The position numbers and the translations under genes are program-made. 34,792 nt of DNA from a virus: the IMG/VR virus record IMGVR_UViG_3300043399_000364, positions 1 to 34,792 of that record; one strand, written 5' to 3'. The notes below the pieces were generated by a model, which had not been told where the DNA came from, searched no databases, and was given only the letters and a program-made list of their open reading frames with translations. Numbering within the stretch: the stretch's first letter is position 1; every line of letters starts with the position of its first letter. Shown here one piece after another: positions 1 through 6,597 of the stretch.

Positions 1-179
1 TAAGACCCCGCAAGGGGTCTTATATCTTCGGAATCGTTTCCGATACTGTTATTTCCAGCCTTGGGTTATCCTTGTCATCCCCGCGGTACACGTGCAATTC
101 AACCACCTGGTTGTCATTCTTGTATAGCACATCCTGAAGCGCGTCCAGGCATTCCTTCAGCGGTCCGTCAATGTCGCCA
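1..179. repeat. terminal direct repeat, left copy
   Basis: These 179 bases recur at 34614-34792 with one difference (T at 53, C at 34666). The repeat covers a hairpin terminator and the 3' part of the RusA gene. The difference is synonymous (Glu GAA versus GAG on the minus strand). The simplest reading is overlapping ends of a circular or circularly permuted genome assembled from a mixed population. A true short direct terminal repeat cannot be excluded. Confidence 0.9.
2..21. terminator. bidirectional hairpin terminator (repeated at 34615-34634)
   Basis: An 8-bp perfect stem AAGACCCC/GGGGTCTT closes a GCAA tetraloop of the GNRA class. It lies between the convergent ends of the metallophosphoesterase gene (stop at 34610) and the RusA gene (stop at 20-22), with A/T-rich flanks. 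It can serve transcripts from both sides. Confidence 0.75.
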
Positions 180-385
180 GCCTTGCGTGGTCGGTAATAG
201 TTGATCGTCAGGCAGACCGGTCCCTCCAACAGCTCTTGTCGTATCGTGTACTTGACCAACGTCCTGAAGTTGCGGGATTCGCTGGTAAGATACACCCTAC
301 CCCCGCCGTGGTTGTAGTGGCTGTTATTCAACGGCGGGATAGGTAATGTAATGCTAACGGATCTTAAAGCATCGGATGAAGTCAT
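20..385 (-). CDS. rusA: RusA-family Holliday junction resolvase
   Basis: Predicted endonuclease that resolves four-way junctions during phage recombination or before packaging. Counting from the longest possible start at 427, the residues D85, D87, K91 and D105 have exactly the spacing of the E. coli RusA catalytic set D70, D72, K76 and D90. The block around GDIDGPLKECLDAL is characteristic. I prefer the ATG at 385, which gives 121 aa and overlaps the upstream gene by 32 nt with a G-rich Shine-Dalgarno; the ATG at 427 would overlap by 74 nt. It is the last gene of the leftward replication operon and ends inside the shared hairpin terminator. Family assignment is confident; the start is not. 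Confidence 0.88.
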   Translation of the reverse strand: MTSSDALRSVSITLPIPPLNNSHYNHGGGRVYLTSESRNFRTLVKYTIRQELLEGPVCLTINYYRPRKAGDIDGPLKECLDALQDVLYKNDNQVVELHVYRGDDKDNPRLEITVSETIPKI

Positions 386-533
386 CGAAGTATGCCCACC
401 CCCAAGGATTGTCGTCACCGCATACATACGGGCGTTGCTGGCCGGATAACCATCGCTCGAATATGACGCGGTATTCTGTATCTATCGTGATAACGCGGAC
501 TATGACCGTACCGTGCCAGTCACGCAGTTCCAT
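354..533 (-). CDS. hypothetical protein, 59 aa
   Basis: Small unrecognised protein between the MazG-like and RusA genes. The ATG at 533 has an AAGGA Shine-Dalgarno 7 nt upstream and overlaps the MazG gene end by 14 nt. An ATG at 560 exists but gives a longer overlap. The sequence is rich in aromatic and charged residues (several Trp, Tyr and Arg) with no cysteine pair motif or membrane segment. Tight overlaps with both neighbours support translation in the operon. Confidence 0.6.
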   Translation of the reverse strand: MELRDWHGTVIVRVITIDTEYRVIFERWLSGQQRPYVCGDDNPWGWAYFDDFIRCFKIR

Positions 534-852
534 CCCGATTCCTTGAATATTCGGCGTCAAATCCGTCAGGATAGCGTTTTAGCAGCTTGTCTATGTTGTG
601 CTGGGCGACCCGTTCGAGATCTATGTTCAACGATGTGGCAATGCCGGCAAGGTAATAGAACACATCACCCAGTTCTTCAATCATCTTCTTTTTATTCAAA
701 TCGTGACCTTGGAAGCGGTACTTCTTCAGCAGGTCCAGCACCTCGCCGGCCTCCCCCACCAATCCGATGACGTGGTTCAACAACTGCTCGTCATCCGATA
801 AAGCCCTATTCAGCGTTCGTGTGCTTCTGTCCTGAAATTCGTTTATTAGCAT
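520..852 (-). CDS. MazG-like nucleotide pyrophosphohydrolase
   Basis: Predicted all-alpha NTP pyrophosphohydrolase, which would hydrolyse (d)NTPs to (d)NMP and pyrophosphate. The family's metal-binding signature is present: E34 and E37 in EAGE, then E60 and D63 in EELGD, followed by a helix typical of the fold. At 110 aa it is a single-domain phage-type protein. The ATG at 852 starts MLINEFQDRS, which fits the usual N terminus of the family, and overlaps the zinc-ribbon gene by 47 nt. Phage MazG proteins are usually linked to nucleotide-pool housekeeping or to altering host starvation signalling; which applies here is unknown. Confidence 0.85.
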   Translation of the reverse strand: MLINEFQDRSTRTLNRALSDDEQLLNHVIGLVGEAGEVLDLLKKYRFQGHDLNKKKMIEELGDVFYYLAGIATSLNIDLERVAQHNIDKLLKRYPDGFDAEYSRNRDGTA

Positions 853-1162
853 TGGCCACCTCGTAGTTTACGTGATATATCGCTCCGGTCGGAACGTACT
901 TCAATTCCGTTCCTTGCGTGAACACCATCAATTTTAGCATAGCCTTCACTTCGGTATGGTTTATCTTGGCACCTTTATTGAATCCATATTCGTCAGGATC
1001 GCTGACAACCTCCCACAAGGCTTCATCCAGTTGCTTGCGGAACTCCGACTTCCAGTTAGTCTGACGGCGTTCTATCACACGCACTTCCGCGCCGCAATCC
1101 ATACAAAAACGTCCATTGTTGATTATCTTGCCACAGCTGCTGCACTTGTTATAGAACTTCAT
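806..1162 (-). CDS. zinc-ribbon protein, 118 aa
   Basis: The N terminus carries a compact zinc ribbon: CSSC at residues 8-11 and CMDC at residues 20-23. A charged helical middle and a short basic C terminus follow. The start overlaps the helicase stop by 4 nt (ATGA) and has an AGGTGG Shine-Dalgarno. No enzymatic motif is visible. Its position between helicase and MazG suggests a nucleic-acid binding accessory factor, but that is inference from context only. Confidence 0.7.
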   Translation of the reverse strand: MKFYNKCSSCGKIINNGRFCMDCGAEVRVIERRQTNWKSEFRKQLDEALWEVVSDPDEYGFNKGAKINHTEVKAMLKLMVFTQGTELKYVPTGAIYHVNYEVANANKRISGQKHTNAE

Positions 1163-2433
1163 ACGCCCACCTGATTTATGAATTTAGTCTTATCGCCCAG
1201 GTAGGTAAGGTGTATCCCGCCCACCGGTCCATTGCGTTGCTTGGCCACAATCACTTCGGTATCCATCGCGCCATCCTTGCGGTGTAAGAATATGACATTG
1301 TCGGCATCCCGCTCCAACGCGCCTGATTCACCCAAGTCGGTCAGGATAGGCCGCTGGTCATCCTGCGCCCGTTGGTTGGCGGCGCGGGATAGCTGGGCGG
1401 CGCATACAACGGGGATATTGAATTCCTTGGCGATCTGCTTCAACCCGCGGCTGATGCTTGCCACTTCAAGATGCCGTTGCTCCTTGTGTTCATCCGCGCC
1501 AGCCAGTTGGAGGTAATCCACGAACAGAACATCCACCTTGGGCAATCTGCGTATCTCGGAACGGATCTTGTTGGGGGTAATCCTTGGCAGGTCATTCAGG
1601 TATAGCGGGTACTGGTCGGAGGTAAGGCTGCCCATTGACTGGTAGTACTTATCCCAGTCGACTTTACCGATGCGTTGGTCGTGGAAGTTGATACCTGAAT
1701 CCATTGACATAAACCGCATTGCGACCTGGTCCGAACCCATCTCCAAGCTGAAGAACAGCATATGCTTGATCTCCCGCTTCATAATGTTGTACACAAGGGA
1801 GGCAAGGAAGGCCGTCTTGCCAACACCAGGGCGGGCGGCGATGATGGTGAAGTCGGGGGCGGATAATCCCACGATCAGCTTGTCAAGGTTCGTGAATCCC
1901 GTCTTGATATAGCCAATATGACCGCTGGCGGCCTGCTGGGTTTTATCGTGCGCTCGTGACATCGCTTCGGAGAATGTGATGGTGCTTGTATCCACGGATG
2001 CGGAATCAATCGTGCCCAACTTGGAGGTGATGTCGTGGACCACATCGGAGGGGTTTCTACCGCGCGTCACCCAAGTCGCAGCATCATTCAGAATCGCCAT
2101 AATTTGCCGATTTTTGGCGTTTTTATTGATGATGCCGATATAGTTGCCATAATGCTCCGGAATGGCGTCATCCCGCAGGTAAACCAAAGCGGCGCGGCCA
2201 TTGATGGAGGGGGCGTCGTGCAGCGCGATGTCCTTCAGCTCCAGCTTGTCGCCGATGGTAACGGTGTCGATATTGATGGACTCGTTGTGGAGATCCAGCA
2301 TTGCCTGATAAATCGCGCGGTAAGGCTGCCAAGTAAAATCTTCAGGCTTGACACTTGCGGATACGTTTCCGAAGTTCTTGGGCGCTTTTAGTATCGCCCC
2401 CAGCAGGGCTTGCTCTACTTTACGTTCTTCCAT
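1159..2433 (-). CDS. dnaB: DnaB-type replicative DNA helicase
   Basis: Ring helicase that would unwind the phage fork. The N-terminal DnaB domain spans about residues 1-105. The RecA-like core has Walker A RPGVGKTA at 201-208, the SLEM motif near 229-232, Walker B LFVDYLQ at 303-309, a DnaB-type QLSR region near 347-350 and KQRNGP near 398-403. Length 424 aa is close to the usual ~450. AAGGAG lies 9 nt before the ATG. No primase or polymerase gene is visible in the window, so host enzymes probably supply them. Confidence 0.96.
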   Translation of the reverse strand: MEERKVEQALLGAILKAPKNFGNVSASVKPEDFTWQPYRAIYQAMLDLHNESINIDTVTIGDKLELKDIALHDAPSINGRAALVYLRDDAIPEHYGNYIGIINKNAKNRQIMAILNDAATWVTRGRNPSDVVHDITSKLGTIDSASVDTSTITFSEAMSRAHDKTQQAASGHIGYIKTGFTNLDKLIVGLSAPDFTIIAARPGVGKTAFLASLVYNIMKREIKHMLFFSLEMGSDQVAMRFMSMDSGINFHDQRIGKVDWDKYYQSMGSLTSDQYPLYLNDLPRITPNKIRSEIRRLPKVDVLFVDYLQLAGADEHKEQRHLEVASISRGLKQIAKEFNIPVVCAAQLSRAANQRAQDDQRPILTDLGESGALERDADNVIFLHRKDGAMDTEVIVAKQRNGPVGGIHLTYLGDKTKFINQVGV

Positions 2434-2461
2434 TATCGTTGCTCCTTTATCGTTTTAGCCA

Positions 2462-2698
2462 TTATACGTCTTTATCATCATCCGTCAAGCTGTCGAATAT
2501 CTTATCCAATTCTTCGCAGCTCCTACGGTACATTGCTTCCTTGCGATTGGCATCCTTCAGCGCCAATTCGTAGATGTAATTCATCCGGTCCACTTCCTTC
2601 TCCAATTCGTGCATATCCTTGGCGATGGCGCGCCGTACCAATACATCACCCACCGCCATACCGATGCAGAACATAAGGAACGCAAGCAACCAGGTCAT
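2462..2698 (-). CDS. small membrane-anchored coiled-coil protein
   Basis: A 78-aa protein with one hydrophobic segment (about residues 3-22) followed by a highly charged helix likely to form a coiled coil and an acidic tail (DDDKDV). The start overlaps the upstream gene by 4 nt (ATGA) and has AGGCAGGA in front. Unrecognised. The topology suggests an inner-membrane anchor with a cytoplasmic helix; a link between replication and membrane is conceivable but unsupported. Confidence 0.65.
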   Translation of the reverse strand: MTWLLAFLMFCIGMAVGDVLVRRAIAKDMHELEKEVDRMNYIYELALKDANRKEAMYRRSCEELDKIFDSLTDDDKDV

Positions 2699-2889
2699 TC
2701 CTGCCTGCCTATAGAATTGATAAAGCGGAGCATATCGTCCTGGTTGTTGAATTGGAACCGGTGATCCACACCATCCCGTTTTACACCGATAACATACACT
2801 TCCGGCTTGATATTCAGGTTCCGCTCGGCAGCTTCAATCTTGTCCAATTCCTGCAACAGCTGTTCAGCCTTGATAGCAAGTTCTCGCAT
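2695..2889 (-). CDS. hypothetical protein, 64 aa
   Basis: Unrecognised small protein with a helical N-terminal half and a short alpha/beta C-terminal half. Two ATGs in tandem (2892 and 2889) follow AGGAGG; the second has the better 5-nt spacing and is preferred. It overlaps the next gene by 4 nt, as expected for translational coupling in this operon. Confidence 0.6.
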   Translation of the reverse strand: MRELAIKAEQLLQELDKIEAAERNLNIKPEVYVIGVKRDGVDHRFQFNNQDDMLRFINSIGRQE

Positions 2890-2898
2890 CATATCCTC

Positions 2899-3699
2899 CT
2901 AATCCAACCAATTAAAATTCTTGTAGGGGTCGTTATCCACCTTGCGCCGCGCCACGATCCCGTTCAGGGTATTCGTCAACGACATCGGGCTGGTAATGGT
3001 GTAGCCGTTCATCGCCTGAACCGCGGACTTTATGTCATCCACCTTCACACCGAGGTTATTCCAATCCTCGAAGGCGCCAACCCACTTCTTCTGTTGACTG
3101 GTCATATACTGTAATCCCGTTGCTTCGGTAAAGGCTCTTCCGAATTCCTGATATTGCTCCGGTAACAGTGTATCGGTTCTCTTCTTGGCTTTATCGGATA
3201 ATCCGATCATATCCAGTACCTGCTTGTTTACGTTTTCGTAATCGGTTTCGGTCAATGATTTAATGATGGTTAAATGATGGTTTAAGTCAAGTGGCTTGAC
3301 TACCTCTGGTAAAGTGGCTTGACTACCCTGGTCAAGTGGCTTGACTACTCCACCGGAATTCTGGGCCGGATTATTTTTTAACGTTGGTGTAAAAGCGTTC
3401 AAGTTCAGCTGGTACATATTCGTTTTATGCTTATCATTTACACCAACAACTTCAAGGATCCCGTTGTATTTTAGGGCTTCGATGGTATCTATAACGCCCT
3501 GCCTTGATAGCGCTGTTTTTACTTCAAGCCGAGATAACCCAGGGTAGGCGATGCCATCATCATTGCAATGGTCGGCAATAGCCAACAATAAAAGCTTGAC
3601 GGTGGATGCCTTCGCGGTACGCTTCTGGCCGTTCTTTACATATTCGAAGTCGCCTGGGAATTCCGTCTCGAATACGGCTGACATAATCTTGATGCTCAT
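2899..3699 (-). CDS. winged-HTH replication initiator-like protein
   Basis: A 266-aa protein whose residues ~25-90 form a winged helix-turn-helix domain (TAKASTVKLLLLAIADH... LSRQGVIDTIEALKYNGIL). A low-complexity linker (~105-145) and a C-terminal helical domain (~175-260) follow, similar in layout to phage initiator or helicase-loader proteins of the lambda O/DnaD kind. The linker DNA contains three palindromic 15-bp repeats beside A/T-rich direct repeats, a typical place for a phage origin. GGAGGT precedes the ATG, which overlaps the upstream gene by 4 nt. The initiator role is inferred from domain layout and the embedded repeats. Confidence 0.72.
   Translation of the reverse strand: MSIKIMSAVFETEFPGDFEYVKNGQKRTAKASTVKLLLLAIADHCNDDGIAYPGLSRLEVKTALSRQGVIDTIEALKYNGILEVVGVNDKHKTNMYQLNLNAFTPTLKNNPAQNSGGVVKPLDQGSQATLPEVVKPLDLNHHLTIIKSLTETDYENVNKQVLDMIGLSDKAKKRTDTLLPEQYQEFGRAFTEATGLQYMTSQQKKWVGAFEDWNNLGVKVDDIKSAVQAMNGYTITSPMSLTNTLNGIVARRKVDNDPYKNFNWLD
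3262..3345. repeat. candidate replication origin: iterons plus A/T-rich repeats
   Basis: GTCAAGTGGCTTGAC occurs at 3286-3300 and 3331-3345, with a one-mismatch copy (GTAAAGTGGCTTGAC) at 3309-3323. Each is a palindrome of 6-bp arms around TGG, and the copies start 23 and 22 bp apart, about two helical turns. Directly left lie two A/T-rich direct repeats (AATGATGGTTA and AATGATGGTTT, 3262-3283), a plausible unwinding element. The middle copy lies in a different reading frame from the other two, so the repeat is conserved as DNA rather than as peptide. Confidence 0.7.
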
Positions 3700-3983
3700 A
3701 CTACCTCCATAACTTGGTACACATTCCCGAACTCCCGAATCAATCCCGCCTCCACCAGCTCTTTTTTAGCCTGGCTGACCATACCGGTAGACATCTTGCA
3801 TATCATCGCCAATGTCTTCACGGACTGGTAGCACAACCTGTTCTCGCCAGCTACACGGCGGAAGTGGATATATAGCCTGAAGGCGTGCGGGCTTAACATC
3901 ATATCGTCCACAATATTCGGCACCATCGTAAAGTTCGTCCGCGGGCTGGCTTCGTCTATTATCCGGTACTGTTCGTCTGTCAT
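3696..3983 (-). CDS. helix-turn-helix DNA-binding protein, 95 aa
   Basis: Small protein with a clear winged HTH in its second half (about residues 50-90, VKTLAMICKMSTGMVSQAKKELVEAGLI), like the N-terminal domain of phage replication initiators. It sits directly upstream of the larger initiator-like gene and overlaps it by 4 nt, so the two may act together at the origin or as regulators. GGAG lies about 9 nt before the ATG. Alternatives are a transcriptional regulator of this operon. Confidence 0.72.
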   Translation of the reverse strand: MTDEQYRIIDEASPRTNFTMVPNIVDDMMLSPHAFRLYIHFRRVAGENRLCYQSVKTLAMICKMSTGMVSQAKKELVEAGLIREFGNVYQVMEVV

Positions 3984-4003
3984 AATGCGCTCCTTCTATC
4001 CTT

Positions 4004-4501
4004 TCAATTCCAGAATACCGAGGATGAATTCCTTACCGCGTTCATCCTTTCGAATTCTTTTATATGATACGTGAAGAATCCGGTTTTATCGTTATTCTTT
4101 AATAAATACTTGGTTTCGCTGAATAAAGGTTGGGCAGCGTTTATATCCAATAACACCCAGTCCTGAATGGCCGTGCATTGTGGATTCTCCCAGGCATATA
4201 GATACCAGTCGCCGTAACCTTCGCGCAGCTTGTCAATCTCCGTTTTATGGCCGTAGATAAAAGCACGTATGGTGATGTCGCGGTATGAACAATTCCCACG
4301 CCTGATACGGACCGCCACATCGCCAGACGTGATCCGCACCTTCAGATCAGTGGAATGCTTCATATCCTCTTCCGGCGTGGCAACCTCCACATTGACAATG
4401 TGCATAGCGTTGGCTTGGAGGATGGTTTTTATCGCACCGATATACTGCTCGCTGAATGTCCAATTCTGGTTGAAGTTTTTTGCCCATAAGGTTTGTTCCA
4501 T
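4004..4501 (-). CDS. phage protein of unknown function, 165 aa
   Basis: First gene of the leftward operon, preceded by GAGGTG and by the interleaved inverted repeats of the leader. No family is recognised with confidence. The middle has alternating hydrophobic and charged strands (DLKVRITSGDVAVRIRR) and an aromatic stretch (GYGDWYLYAWE), so a mixed alpha/beta fold is likely. A restriction-like nuclease core is possible from the D...VRIRR pattern, but this is weak. Being first after an attenuator-like leader suggests an early, regulated role. Confidence 0.65.
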   Translation of the reverse strand: MEQTLWAKNFNQNWTFSEQYIGAIKTILQANAMHIVNVEVATPEEDMKHSTDLKVRITSGDVAVRIRRGNCSYRDITIRAFIYGHKTEIDKLREGYGDWYLYAWENPQCTAIQDWVLLDINAAQPLFSETKYLLKNNDKTGFFTYHIKEFERMNAVRNSSSVFWN

Positions 4502-4518
4502 AACACCTCGCTTAATAA

Positions 4519-4631
4519 GAAAACCCCGTTGTTGCCATTCAACTTGTCACAATCGAAGGGCGCAACAACGGGGGTTTTCAGCCTGGACCAATTATAAACT
4601 AATAATTGGGTAAATCCCTTCGATTGTGACA
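4519..4631 (-). promoter_or_regulatory. leader with interleaved inverted repeats (attenuator-like)
   Basis: Arm A (4519-4535) pairs with A' (4562-4579, 17 bp with one bulged G). Arm B (4545-4560, TGTCACAATCGAAGGG) pairs perfectly over 16 bp with B' (4616-4631). The order A-B-A'-B' interleaves the arms, so the full stems compete or would have to form a pseudoknot. A third hairpin (4588-4595/4602-4609) lies between. In the leftward transcript the A'/A hairpin is G/C-rich and followed by TTTTCTTATT, terminator-like, ending about 15 nt before the first start codon. B' is at or near the predicted 5' end of the RNA. Confidence 0.65.
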
Positions 4632-4636
4632 TAAAC

Positions 4637-4663
4637 ATTATAGCACAATAAATAAAAAGTCAA
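4637..4663 (-). promoter_or_regulatory. leftward early promoter (replication operon)
   Basis: On the minus strand the sequence reads TTGACT, 15 bp, TATAAT. The -10 box is preceded by TGC, giving an extended -10. The spacing is short, so the extended -10 probably carries the recognition. Initiation is predicted near 4630, at the start of arm B'. Confidence 0.65.
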
Positions 4664-4666
4664 CCC

Positions 4667-4695
4667 TTGACAAGCGTTTTATTGGCGTGTAAGAT
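4667..4695 (+). promoter_or_regulatory. rightward sigma70-type promoter for 4728-5298
   Basis: TTGACA (4667-4672), 17-bp spacer, TAAGAT (4690-4695). AAAGGAG and the first start codon follow at 4728. Its -35 overlaps GTCAACCCTTGAC (4659-4671), a palindrome-like site shared with the leftward promoter, so one regulator could govern both directions. Confidence 0.8.
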
Positions 4696-4727
4696 GGATA
4701 TAACGAACAACGATAAAGGAGATTGAT

Positions 4728-4913
4728 ATGAAGCTTTACCTGACCGCAACGCAAGTGTCCGAATCTGAATGGGTGTTAGTCCTGCCCGATGCCACCGAGA
4801 CCGGTGACGATCCGTTCCCGACCGCTGAAGACGCGCTGAACGCCGCCAGCTGGTTCCTGACCGATGAAGGCCTGTACCACCAGGTCATCGGCAACGAAGT
4901 TTACTTGATGTAA
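4728..4913 (+). CDS. hypothetical protein, 61 aa
   Basis: Unrecognised acidic protein with an alternating beta-strand start (MKLYLTATQVSESEWVLVLP) and a helical second half. First gene behind the rightward promoter, with AAAGGAG 6-7 nt before the ATG. Its stop is followed at once by the Shine-Dalgarno of the next microprotein. Probably an early accessory or host-interaction factor; function unknown. Confidence 0.7.
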   Translation: MKLYLTATQVSESEWVLVLPDATETGDDPFPTAEDALNAASWFLTDEGLYHQVIGNEVYLM

Positions 4914-4924
4914 AGGAGAATAGA

Positions 4925-5005
4925 ATGGAATCCGTTTTTATAAATAGTTTTGCGATATTCTGCTTCATTGGTGTGCTTGTCACGATCTGGGCGATGGGTG
5001 AATAA
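4925..5005 (+). CDS. transmembrane microprotein, 26 aa
   Basis: ATG at 4925 preceded by AAAGGAG. The product is almost entirely one hydrophobic helix (FAIFCFIGVLVTIW) with a short polar end. It lies directly before the Lar-like zinc-ribbon gene, which starts 2 nt after its stop. The same pairing of a membrane microprotein and a Lar-like gene recurs at 8938-9194. Confidence 0.55.
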   Translation: MESVFINSFAIFCFIGVLVTIWAMGE

Positions 5006-5006
5006 G

Positions 5007-5225
5007 ATGGCTATCGCATTCTCCATCACCTCCGCTTTACCCTGTCCTGAATGTGGCCAGCACCCTATTGTGCATTGGACCTACGATGACACCTGCGCCA
5101 TCTTCTGCGCCAATAAAGAATGCAAGTGGTTTATGGTGGAATATGACAACTTCCAAGACACCGCCAGCGCGGTCAACTTCTGGAATAAATGTATGGAAAG
5201 GATCTACAATGAACGCGGAAAATAG
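5007..5225 (+). CDS. Lar-like zinc-ribbon protein, 72 aa
   Basis: The layout matches the Lar restriction-alleviation family: CPEC at residues 12-15, a W-rich middle, CANKEC at about residues 32-37, and a closing aromatic-Asn motif (NFWN). Lar proteins of enterobacterial prophages relieve type I restriction; many small phage homologues have only this zinc-binding pattern and unproven function. The ATG at 5007 is chosen because an upstream start at 4950 would lie inside the preceding microprotein gene. Confidence 0.68.
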   Translation: MAIAFSITSALPCPECGQHPIVHWTYDDTCAIFCANKECKWFMVEYDNFQDTASAVNFWNKCMERIYNERGK

Positions 5226-5298
5226 GCAACGACTGATCGCATTGATGTTCGTGGTGACACTGGTAGTGATGATTATCATCAGCGGATCAACGCAGTAA
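5209..5298 (+). CDS. transmembrane microprotein, 29 aa
   Basis: Begins inside the end of the Lar-like gene with GGAAAGG upstream. It has a polar N terminus (MNAENRQRL) and one strong hydrophobic helix (FVVTLVVMIIISG). Last gene before the bidirectional terminator. Function unknown; the small size lowers confidence. Confidence 0.5.
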   Translation: MNAENRQRLIALMFVVTLVVMIIISGSTQ

Positions 5299-5321
5299 AA
5301 TCGGAAACGTAACCACAATAG

Positions 5322-5349
5322 AAAAGACCACCTCTGCGGGTGGTCTTTT
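5322..5349. terminator. bidirectional terminator between convergent operons
   Basis: An 11-bp perfect stem AAAAGACCACC/GGTGGTCTTTT around a TCTGCG loop, with an A-run on the left and a T-run on the right, works in both directions. It separates the rightward 4728-5298 genes from the leftward 5411-6561 genes. Confidence 0.92.
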
Positions 5350-5378
5350 TGCGCCCTTTATGGCGCTTGGTGCTGGGC

Positions 5379-5392
5379 GCTCCGTACGGAGC
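5379..5392. repeat. 14-bp perfect palindrome
   Basis: GCTCCGTACGGAGC is fully palindromic and sits in the convergent intergenic region beside a second small hairpin (GCGCCCTTTATGGCGC, 5351-5366). It may be a secondary terminator element for the leftward operon or a protein-binding site. Confidence 0.55.
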
Positions 5393-5410
5393 ATAACCAC
5401 AAGCACAATA

Positions 5411-6028
5411 TTATTTTATCACGTCTTTTATCAGGTCCATAGCCTGTCGGAGCTTGGCGCGCTTGGTATCATCCAGTCCGCTGTAATCGGATGCGCCGTA
5501 TATCTTTTCAAGACGTGAAAACAACATCTTTATTTTATTCATTATCCACGGGTATGTCCCCGAATCGCTGTTGGCTTCCTCCAGCTCCGCGGATAACTTC
5601 CTGACCGACCAGTGTTCATCGCTGGCCGTCTGTAAAAAATCCTTCAGCGCTTCGTCTTCCATTCTATCGATGTAATCTGAACAATGATAATAATGGCTGA
5701 TGGATAAATTCGGAAACGCTTCCGTTCTTAATCGGAGATCCCAGGCCTTGCGCCAGTGATAGATGGTGTCACGGTTGATCGCCAGTTCGTGGACCAGCGT
5801 CTCGGTGAAGTGGCGTTCATACAACCCGTGTTCCTCGAACAGCTGCCACGTAAATCTGGCGCAGTCCCATAAGGAACGCGAGCTTGCCTGGTATGACGTG
5901 ATGACATTCTGGACTAATTGCCCAACCACAACAATATCTTGGGGATCACCACTTCGGTCGCCCAGGTTATTGCTATCAATCCGACTGTCGCTAAACTGAT
6001 CTCCGACCATAATTTTATTTTGCTCCAC
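5411..6028 (-). CDS. HTH protein with ParB-like flavour
   Basis: A 205-aa protein starting with GTG at 6028; an ATG at 6010 is an alternative, and both overlap the upstream gene by about 100 nt. Residues ~80-100 form a helix-turn-helix (ETLVHELAINRDTIYHWRKA). The segment SISHYYHCSDYID followed by a W-S-V-R-K-L-S-type helix resembles the DNA-binding part of ParB/KfrA-like proteins. It could be a regulator of the lysis operon or a partition-type factor for a plasmid-like state. No repressor or integrase accompanies it. Confidence 0.6.
   Translation of the reverse strand: MEQNKIMVGDQFSDSRIDSNNLGDRSGDPQDIVVVGQLVQNVITSYQASSRSLWDCARFTWQLFEEHGLYERHFTETLVHELAINRDTIYHWRKAWDLRLRTEAFPNLSISHYYHCSDYIDRMEDEALKDFLQTASDEHWSVRKLSAELEEANSDSGTYPWIMNKIKMLFSRLEKIYGASDYSGLDDTKRAKLRQAMDLIKDVIK
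5712..5723. repeat. dispersed 12-bp near-palindrome GGAAACGNTTCC (one of 11 sites)
   Basis: GGAAACGCTTCC here. The same motif on either strand occurs at 30-41, 2359-2370, 5303-5314 (weaker), 5712-5723, 7884-7895, 10255-10266, 10460-10471, 14013-14024, 24722-24733, 29300-29311 and 34643-34654 (terminal repeat copy). The variants are GGAAACG followed by ATTCC, CTTCC, TATCC or TAACC. Copies fall in unrelated genes and different frames. Function unknown. Confidence 0.6.
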
Positions 6029-6273
6029 TCTTCCACCTTCGGTAATCGTTGTTCCAGCTGGTCAATCTTTAGTTCCAATTCCTTGACGGATTCCTTGTCA
6101 AGCATATTTTTTTCCAACTGATTGACACGTTCCTTGATGCTGGGGACACCATTCCCTACAACAAGCACCTTGTACATTTCGTCCACTTTTTTACCCCGTT
6201 CCTGCTCGGCGGCGATATGAACGTCCAACTTGGATTGTAAATCAGCTAACGAGGAAGAGATGTCCCCATTCAT
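5914..6273 (-). CDS. coiled-coil protein with C-terminal membrane anchor
   Basis: A 119-aa protein. Residues ~1-85 are a charged helix with heptad-like spacing. Inside it is a block (VGNGVPSIKERVNQLEK) common in phage proteins next to holins. Residues ~93-117 form one transmembrane segment. The layout is like the XhlA family of lysis accessory proteins. It follows the holin gene by 3 nt and precedes the HTH gene. A role in lysis timing or anchoring is likely but inferred from architecture and position. Confidence 0.65.
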   Translation of the reverse strand: MNGDISSSLADLQSKLDVHIAAEQERGKKVDEMYKVLVVGNGVPSIKERVNQLEKNMLDKESVKELELKIDQLEQRLPKVEEWSKIKLWSEISLATVGLIAITWATEVVIPKILLWLGN

Positions 6274-6276
6274 AAA

Positions 6277-6561
6277 TTACAACCTTCGTGTCACAAGGTA
6301 TGTCGATTGGTTGGCGATCAGCGCGGCGAAGAACATCTTGCCCAGCTCCAACGCGCCTGCCTGATCGCAGGCTACGGTCACATAAAAACCGGTGCAGGAA
6401 GCCGCGAACAGCCCCACCGCGGTGATAGCCAATACGGCAAGCATCGTGATGGCTTTACCCTGGGAATCCAGATTGCCGTACCAGTCTTTTAGGCTGGGGA
6501 CATAGCTGAATGCCAGGCTTAATACCGTGCCTGATAATGTGCTTAAGAATGTTGCGTCCAT
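6277..6561 (-). CDS. putative holin, 94 aa
   Basis: Small membrane protein with about three hydrophobic segments (around residues 5-22, 37-57 and 68-88) and a basic C-terminal end (TRRL), as in phage holins that permeabilise the membrane for the endolysin. GGAG lies before the ATG at 6561. It heads a leftward operon of its own, 23 kb from the GH25 endolysin, so the lysis genes are split and on opposite strands. A cysteine pair lies in the middle segment region. No family-level match is claimed. Confidence 0.65.
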   Translation of the reverse strand: MDATFLSTLSGTVLSLAFSYVPSLKDWYGNLDSQGKAITMLAVLAITAVGLFAASCTGFYVTVACDQAGALELGKMFFAALIANQSTYLVTRRL

Positions 6562-6597
6562 AAATTCTCCTATATAGGTTGAATGAATTACTTTTAG

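Noticed and set aside
3286-3345. CRISPR repeats
   Set aside because: Repeats are 15 bp with 7-8-bp gaps and lie inside a coding gene; there is no spacer-length unit and no cas gene.
4429-4638. 69-codon minus-strand ORF across the leader, as a leader peptide gene
   Set aside because: Its start codon falls in or next to the -10 region, upstream of the predicted transcript start, and it has no Shine-Dalgarno.
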